10,771 nucleotides of DNA from positions 1-10,771 of the forward strand of contig DASXAM010000031.1 in the NCBI GenBank assembly GCA_036404275.1. Direction: 5' to 3'. The translations under genes and the position numbers were made by a program. Origin of the DNA: AP-15 sp036404275. Lineage in GTDB: Bacteria; Pseudomonadota; Alphaproteobacteria; ATCC43930; CGMCC-115725. Numbering within the stretch: position 1 is the stretch's first letter; the number at the start of each line of letters is the position of its first letter. Under the pieces are notes generated by a model, which searched no databases, had not been told where the DNA came from, and worked only from the letters and a program-made list of their open reading frames with translations. Of the stretch, positions 6,709 through 10,771 are shown piece by piece.

Positions 6709-7698
6709 GTGCCCGAGACATCGAGGATGGATCGCAATCTGGCGCTCGAAGCGGTGCGGGTGACCGAAGCGGCGGCCTTGTCGGCCTCGCGGCTGATGGG
6801 ACGCGGCGACGAGAAGGCGGCCGACCAGGCGGCGGTCGATGCGATGCGCGAAGCGCTAAACAGCCTCGCCATCGCCGGCACCGTCGTGATCGGCGAAGGC
6901 GAGCGCGACGAGGCACCAATGCTGTTCATCGGGGAAAAGGTCGGCAACGGCAACGGCCCGCCGATCGACATCGCCCTCGACCCGCTCGAGGGGACGACGA
7001 TCACCGCCAAGGGCGGCGCCAACGCATTGGCCGTCATTGCGATGGCCGATGCCGGCGGGTTTCTGAACGCGCCCGACGTCTACATGGACAAGATCGCGGT
7101 CGGCGGCGGCCTCCCCGACGATCTGGTCGATCTCGACGAGGAGCCGGCGGTCAACCTCAGAAACCTGGCGCGCGCGAAAAAAGCCGAGGTGTCCGACCTC
7201 GTCGTCTGCATCCTCGACCGGCCGCGCCATGCCGATCTGATCGCCAAGGTCCGCGCCGCCGGCGCCCGGATCACACTGATCTCGGACGGCGATGTCAGCG
7301 GCGTCATCGCCACCTCGGAGCCCGAAACCGGGATCGACATGTATGTCGGCTCGGGTGGCGCACCCGAAGGCGTGCTTGCAGCAGCGGCGTTGCGCTGCAT
7401 CGGCGGCCAGATGCAAGGGCGGCTCCTGTTCCGCAACGACGATGAGCGCGGCCGGGCGCACCGCATCGGCATCACCGACCTCGACCGCAAGTACAAGCTC
7501 CTCGACCTCGCCTCGGGTGATGTGATGTTTGCCGCGACCGGCGTCACCAACGGCACGATGCTGCGCGGCGTGCGCCGCTTTCCGGGCGGTGCCTCGACGC
7601 ATTCGGTGGTGATGCGGTCGAAGACCGGCACCGTGCGCTATGTCGAGGCGCGCCACGACTTCACCCGCAAGCAGAGCTTTGCCCCGTTTGCCCGCTGA
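6709..7698 (+). CDS. glpX: Class II fructose-1,6-bisphosphatase
   Basis: This metal-dependent enzyme hydrolyses fructose-1,6-bisphosphate to fructose-6-phosphate in gluconeogenesis; some alphaproteobacterial homologues also act on sedoheptulose-1,7-bisphosphate. Its 329 residues match the family length. Metal and substrate signatures are visible: GRGDEKAAD with Asp34, IGEGERDEAPMLFIGEKVG (61-79) with its acidic cluster, and DPLEGT (91-96) with Asp91 and Glu94. LISDGDVSG and the glycine-rich YVGSGGAPEGVLAAAALR follow further on. The GTG start is fixed by AGGAGG. A candidate promoter lies upstream, so it may be expressed separately from hom. It is followed 147 bases later by recJ. Confidence 0.97.
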   Translation: MPETSRMDRNLALEAVRVTEAAALSASRLMGRGDEKAADQAAVDAMREALNSLAIAGTVVIGEGERDEAPMLFIGEKVGNGNGPPIDIALDPLEGTTITAKGGANALAVIAMADAGGFLNAPDVYMDKIAVGGGLPDDLVDLDEEPAVNLRNLARAKKAEVSDLVVCILDRPRHADLIAKVRAAGARITLISDGDVSGVIATSEPETGIDMYVGSGGAPEGVLAAAALRCIGGQMQGRLLFRNDDERGRAHRIGITDLDRKYKLLDLASGDVMFAATGVTNGTMLRGVRRFPGGASTHSVVMRSKTGTVRYVEARHDFTRKQSFAPFAR

Positions 7699-7706
7699 GC
7701 CCGATT

Positions 7707-7751
7707 CTTCGGCGAATGCCCCGCCCCGTCCTCCGGTTGCCGGCGCCGAAG
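7707..7751. other. 8-base inverted repeat in the glpX-recJ spacer
   Basis: CTTCGGCG (7707-7714) and CGCCGAAG (7744-7751) are perfect inverted copies separated by 29 bases, beginning nine bases after the glpX stop. The loop is long and no T-run follows, so it could be an mRNA-stabilising end structure, a protein site or chance. The rest of the spacer (to 7845) has no gene and no convincing promoter. Confidence 0.35.
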
Positions 7752-7845
7752 CCATAATCCGCAAGGGCTTGCGCGGGAGGCGCTAGACCCTCGCCGATAC
7801 TGCGGCGACGATCGCGCCCGCACCAAAAAGGGAGCGGGCAGCGAA

Positions 7846-9642
7846 ATGGACGCCGGCGCGGTCCTCGGGGTGGAGCGGTCGGTTTGCGGGCGGAGCTGGC
7901 GGTTCCCGCTCGATGACGGCCGCGAAGGGCCGGCGATCGCCGAGCGGCTGGCGCTGCCCGAAATTGTCGGCCGGCTGCTTGCCTATCGCGGCGTCGGTCT
8001 CGACCAGGCGCCCGAGTTTCTGGCGCCCAGATTGCGTCACCAGCTGCCCGACCCATTGCATTTGCGCGGCATGGATCTGGCCTGCGCCCGGCTGGTGCGC
8101 GCCGTCCGCGGCGGCGAGACGATCGGCGTTTTTGGCGATTACGATGTCGATGGCGCGACCTCCGCCGCCCTCTTGCTGCGCTTCTTCTCCGCGGTCGGCG
8201 CCGCGACCCGGCTCTATGTGCCGGACCGGCTGCGCGAGGGCTATGGCCCGAACGCCGCGGCGCTCGCCCGTTTGCAGGCGGACGGTGCCGGCATCGTCGT
8301 CACCGTCGATTGCGGCACGACCGCGCACCAGCCGCTCGCCGACGCGGCCAGGCGCGGTCTCGAGGTGATCGTCATCGACCACCACGTTGCCGAGCCGCGA
8401 TTGCCGCGGGCGCTGGCGGTGGTCAACCCGAACCGGCTCGACGAGGATAGCCCGCATAAAAGCCTCGCCGCGGTCGGGGTGGCGTTTTTGCTGGTCGTCG
8501 CGGTCAACCGCGCCTTGCGCGAGAGCGGCTGGTATGGCGATGCTCGCCCCGAGCCCGATTTGCTCGGCTGGCTCGATCTCGTGGCGCTGGGCACCGTCTG
8601 CGACGTCGTTCCGCTGACCGGGCTCAACCGCGCACTTGTGGCGCAAGGCATCAAGGTGGCGCGTCGCGGCGCCAATCCGGGGCTCGCGGCGTTGTCGGCG
8701 GTGGCCGGCATCGCACGCCCCCTCGACGCCTGGCATCTGGGCTTTGCCCTGGGGCCGCGGGTCAATGCCGGCGGCCGGGTTGGCGCGGCCTCTCCGGACT
8801 TTGATCCGGCGATCGGCGCGCGATTGTTGGCAACCGACGATCCAGTCCTTGCCGCCGAGCTGGCGCGCCGTCTCGACGACTGCAACCGCGAGCGCCGCGA
8901 GATCGAAGCGCGCCTTCTCGACGCGGCCGTTGCCGCGGTCGAGTCGATGCCGCAATCGCCGGCACTCGTCTTTGCCTCGGCATCCGGCTGGCATCCCGGC
9001 GTGATCGGGATTGTCGCGGCACGGCTCAAGGAGCGTTATCAGCGGCCGGCCTGCGTCGTCGCAATCGCCGACGGGATCGGCCGCGGCTCGGCCCGCTCGG
9101 TCGCCGGGCTGGCGATCGGCCCGGCGGTGATCGCGGCCTGCCAGGCAGGGCTCTTGATCAATGGCGGCGGTCATGCCATGGCTGCGGGCTTCACCGTGGC
9201 GGCGGAACAGGTCGAGGCCTTGCGCGCGTTTCTGGCCGAGCGGCTGGGTGATGGGATAGATAGCGGCGGGGTCGTGCCCAAGCTCTTCATCGACGGCGCG
9301 CTCACCGTCGCCGCGGCGCAATCGGGCCTGATCGACGAGCTCGACCGGCTGGCCCCGTTCGGCGCCGCCAACCCCGAGCCGCGCTTTGTCTTTCCCGGCG
9401 TCCGTGTGCTGCACGCCGAGCCGGTCGGCAGCGAACATCTGTCCTGCGCCTTGACCGATCCGCTCGACGGCGCCCGGCTGCGGGGCATCGCCTTTCGCGC
9501 CGCGGCGACGCCGCTCGGCCGCTTTCTCGCCGAGACGCGGGGTGCCACTATCCATGTCGCCGGCCATTTGCGGCGCGACATCTGGCATGGCGGTGATGCG
9601 GTCGAGCTCAGGATCGACGACGCGGCGCTCGCGCAAGGCTGA
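7846..9642 (+). CDS. recJ: Single-stranded-DNA-specific exonuclease RecJ
   Basis: RecJ degrades single-stranded DNA 5' to 3' in recombinational and mismatch repair. At 598 residues it is full length. The DHH domain shows all expected metal motifs: FGDYDVDG (97-103), VTVDCGT (152-158), IDHHV (177-181) and TVCDVVPL (250-257). The DHHA1 part has GWHPGVIGIVAARLKERY (381-398), GRGSARSV (412-419) and the GGGHAMAAG loop (440-448). A C-terminal OB-like segment begins near LFIDGALTV, with LAPFGAANPEPRF characteristic of RecJ. The ATG at 7846 is preceded by GGGAG eleven bases upstream, slightly far but acceptable. No catalytic residue appears missing. The DUF4337 gene follows 17 bases after its stop and is probably co-transcribed. 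Confidence 0.97.
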   Translation: MDAGAVLGVERSVCGRSWRFPLDDGREGPAIAERLALPEIVGRLLAYRGVGLDQAPEFLAPRLRHQLPDPLHLRGMDLACARLVRAVRGGETIGVFGDYDVDGATSAALLLRFFSAVGAATRLYVPDRLREGYGPNAAALARLQADGAGIVVTVDCGTTAHQPLADAARRGLEVIVIDHHVAEPRLPRALAVVNPNRLDEDSPHKSLAAVGVAFLLVVAVNRALRESGWYGDARPEPDLLGWLDLVALGTVCDVVPLTGLNRALVAQGIKVARRGANPGLAALSAVAGIARPLDAWHLGFALGPRVNAGGRVGAASPDFDPAIGARLLATDDPVLAAELARRLDDCNRERREIEARLLDAAVAAVESMPQSPALVFASASGWHPGVIGIVAARLKERYQRPACVVAIADGIGRGSARSVAGLAIGPAVIAACQAGLLINGGGHAMAAGFTVAAEQVEALRAFLAERLGDGIDSGGVVPKLFIDGALTVAAAQSGLIDELDRLAPFGAANPEPRFVFPGVRVLHAEPVGSEHLSCALTDPLDGARLRGIAFRAAATPLGRFLAETRGATIHVAGHLRRDIWHGGDAVELRIDDAALAQG

Positions 9643-9648
9643 TCCCAA

Positions 9649-9654
9649 AGGAGG
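9649..9654 (+). promoter_or_regulatory. Ribosome binding site of the DUF4337 gene
   Basis: AGGAGG (within AAAGGAGGG) lies five bases before the GTG at 9660 and decides that start. It sits in the 17-base gap after recJ. Confidence 0.75.
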
Positions 9655-9659
9655 GACCG

Positions 9660-10280
9660 GTGGAGTCGACAGAAATCGCCGAGACGATCCACGGCGGCGA
9701 AGAGGCGGAGGAGCATCGCGGCCGCACCGATGCCGGTCTGCGCCGGTTTGCCGGCATCTATCTCGGCGTCATCGCGATGCTGTTGGCGATCACCACGCTC
9801 GGCGGCGCCAACGCCACCAAGGTCATGCTGAACGCCAATATCCAGGCCTCCGACACCTATAGCTATTACCAATCGAAATACCTGCGCCAGGTGGCGCTCC
9901 AGCATGCCGCCGACCAGCTCGAACTGCAGCTGGCCGCCCAGCCGGGGATGCCGGAAGCGGCCCGGGCCAAATTTGTCGAGACGATCAAAAGCTGGCGGGC
10001 TGAGGCGCAGCACTACGAGAGCGACCCGAAAAAAGGCCAGGGCAAAAAGGAGCTGCTCGCCAAAGCCCGCGGGTGGGAGGAGAAGCGCGACCGCGCCGCC
10101 GAGCGCGACCCGAATTTCGATTTCGCCGAAGCGCTGTTTCAGATCGCGATCGTGCTCGGCTCGGTCAGCATCGTCGCCGTGTCCCGCCCGCTGCTGCAAT
10201 TGAGCGGGGTGCTTGCCGTGGTCGCGACCCTATTGATGATCAACGGCTACTTTTTATTGGTGCATCTCCCGTTCGAGTGA
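9660..10280 (+). CDS. DUF4337 family membrane protein
   Basis: A 206-residue inner-membrane protein. A short acidic, His-containing N-terminus leads to a transmembrane helix (about 31-49). The family-diagnostic stretch GGANATKVMLNANIQASDT (48-66) follows, with YSYYQSKYLRQ after it. A charged, helical, probably coiled-coil domain (about 72-150) comes next, then two closely spaced transmembrane helices (about 157-175 and 180-202). This order is typical of DUF4337. I know of no experimentally fixed function for the family. The GTG start is set by a strong Shine-Dalgarno site. The gene follows recJ closely, suggesting one transcript, but a functional link with DNA repair is not implied. Confidence 0.88.
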   Translation: MESTEIAETIHGGEEAEEHRGRTDAGLRRFAGIYLGVIAMLLAITTLGGANATKVMLNANIQASDTYSYYQSKYLRQVALQHAADQLELQLAAQPGMPEAARAKFVETIKSWRAEAQHYESDPKKGQGKKELLAKARGWEEKRDRAAERDPNFDFAEALFQIAIVLGSVSIVAVSRPLLQLSGVLAVVATLLMINGYFLLVHLPFE

Positions 10281-10298
10281 CCCGACCGGTTGGAGCGC

Positions 10299-10317
10299 CG
10301 GCTGCGTTCAGCAGCCG
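10299..10317. terminator. Weak hairpin between convergent DUF4337 and HAD genes
   Basis: CGGCTGC and GCAGCCG form a perfect 7-base stem with loop GTTCA, spanning the stop codon of the minus-strand gene in a 27-base convergent gap. Neither strand has a T-run after the stem, so it is at best an imperfect, possibly bidirectional terminator. Confidence 0.3.
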
Positions 10318-10771
10318 AGCTTGGCGGCAAGGTCGATAAAGCTCGAGGCGATCACATCGAAGTCATGCTCGGCGCGCAGGTCGCGAGTCTTGTTGGGGCC
10401 GTGCTCCAAGGGCCGGCTGACAAAGGCGGTGTGAAAACCGCGACCGCGCGCCGCCATCAGATCGGCATTGTGCGCCGCGACCATCATACATTGCGAAGGC
10501 TTCAAATCGAGAAATTGGGCGGTGCGGTCGTAAGCCTCGGGTTGCGGCTTATAGGCGTGCGCCACTTCGGCGCCGAGGATCGCATCCCACGGCAGTCCGG
10601 CGTATTTGGCCATATTGACCATCAGCGCGACATTGCCGTTCGACAGTGTGACGAGAATGAATTTGCGTTTGAGCCGGGTCAGCCCCTCGACCGTGTCGGG
10701 CCAGCCGTCGAGGCGGTGCCAGGACCGGTTCAAATGGTCGATCTCGGCCTCGCTGAGCCCGCTGATGCCGA
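10308..10771 (-). CDS. Haloacid dehalogenase type II-like HAD hydrolase, N-terminus cut by window edge
   Basis: 153 C-terminal residues are visible of a protein usually about 220-240 long; the nucleophile motif (DxxxT) lies beyond the right edge. HAD motif II is TLSNGN, with the conserved Ser. Motif III is AYKPQPEAY, with the Lys and the Tyr seen in L-2-haloacid dehalogenases. Motif IV is MMVAAHNADLMAARGRGF, with the acidic residue kept. True L-2-haloacid dehalogenases have a VSSNxxD pattern here, with Ser and Asn contacting substrate; this protein has Ala-Ala-His-Asn instead. It is therefore safer to call it a HAD hydrolase of the dehalogenase-II family than a proven dehalogenase. It converges on the DUF4337 gene. 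An apparent TTG start at 10733 is internal, because the frame stays open to the edge. Confidence 0.88.
   Translation of the reverse strand, partial: GISGLSEAEIDHLNRSWHRLDGWPDTVEGLTRLKRKFILVTLSNGNVALMVNMAKYAGLPWDAILGAEVAHAYKPQPEAYDRTAQFLDLKPSQCMMVAAHNADLMAARGRGFHTAFVSRPLEHGPNKTRDLRAEHDFDVIASSFIDLAAKLGC

Noticed and set aside
7769..7800. Possible promoter before recJ beginning TTGCGC
   Set aside because: No acceptable -10 hexamer occurs at 16-18 bases; the nearest AT-containing hexamer is too far.
7783..9648. A 621-codon open frame on the minus strand, longer than recJ itself
   Set aside because: The plus strand has every RecJ motif. The antisense frame has a shadow composition and no recognisable domain.

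Overview
The window is GC-rich and densely packed, with codons ending mostly in G or C. Its genes fit an alphaproteobacterium that makes polyhydroxyalkanoate (PHA): a class I PHA synthase, a hom / class II glpX / recJ series, a DUF4337 protein and an LTxxQ periplasmic protein of a type I associate with this class. Genus cannot be fixed from the sequence; Rhodospirillales- or Rhizobiales-like is my best guess.

Layout. At the left edge, a class I PHA synthase (phaC) reads leftward and is cut by the window end just after its catalytic Asp. Across a 136-base divergent spacer, a lipoprotein reads rightward; it has a very long Pro/Ala-rich linker and a degenerate OmpA-like C-terminal domain. Homoserine dehydrogenase (hom) follows, then two small class I methyltransferase-fold genes packed tightly against it (1-base gap, then a 4-base GTGA overlap). 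A leftward gene for a secreted Spy/CpxP-like LTxxQ protein converges on the second methyltransferase with only two bases between the stop codons. A 281-base spacer (6428-6708) holds a palindromic repeat, a hairpin, a candidate promoter and a strong Shine-Dalgarno site. After it come class II fructose-1,6-bisphosphatase (glpX), single-strand exonuclease recJ and a DUF4337 membrane protein. A haloacid-dehalogenase-like hydrolase gene enters from the right edge on the minus strand and is cut at its N-terminus.

How the genes relate. hom (threonine/methionine branch), glpX (gluconeogenesis) and recJ (DNA repair) are to my knowledge common neighbours in alphaproteobacteria without sharing a pathway. 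The two methyltransferases and the Spy-like gene look like an insertion into that conserved order. The cassette's GTGA overlap and the nearby palindromic repeat are the best candidates for something lineage-specific. The lipoprotein, with three imperfect 36-residue repeats and a lost peptidoglycan-binding Asp, is the most unusual single protein. I see no tRNA, rRNA, CRISPR array, transposase or phage gene, and no clear evidence of a wholly new system.
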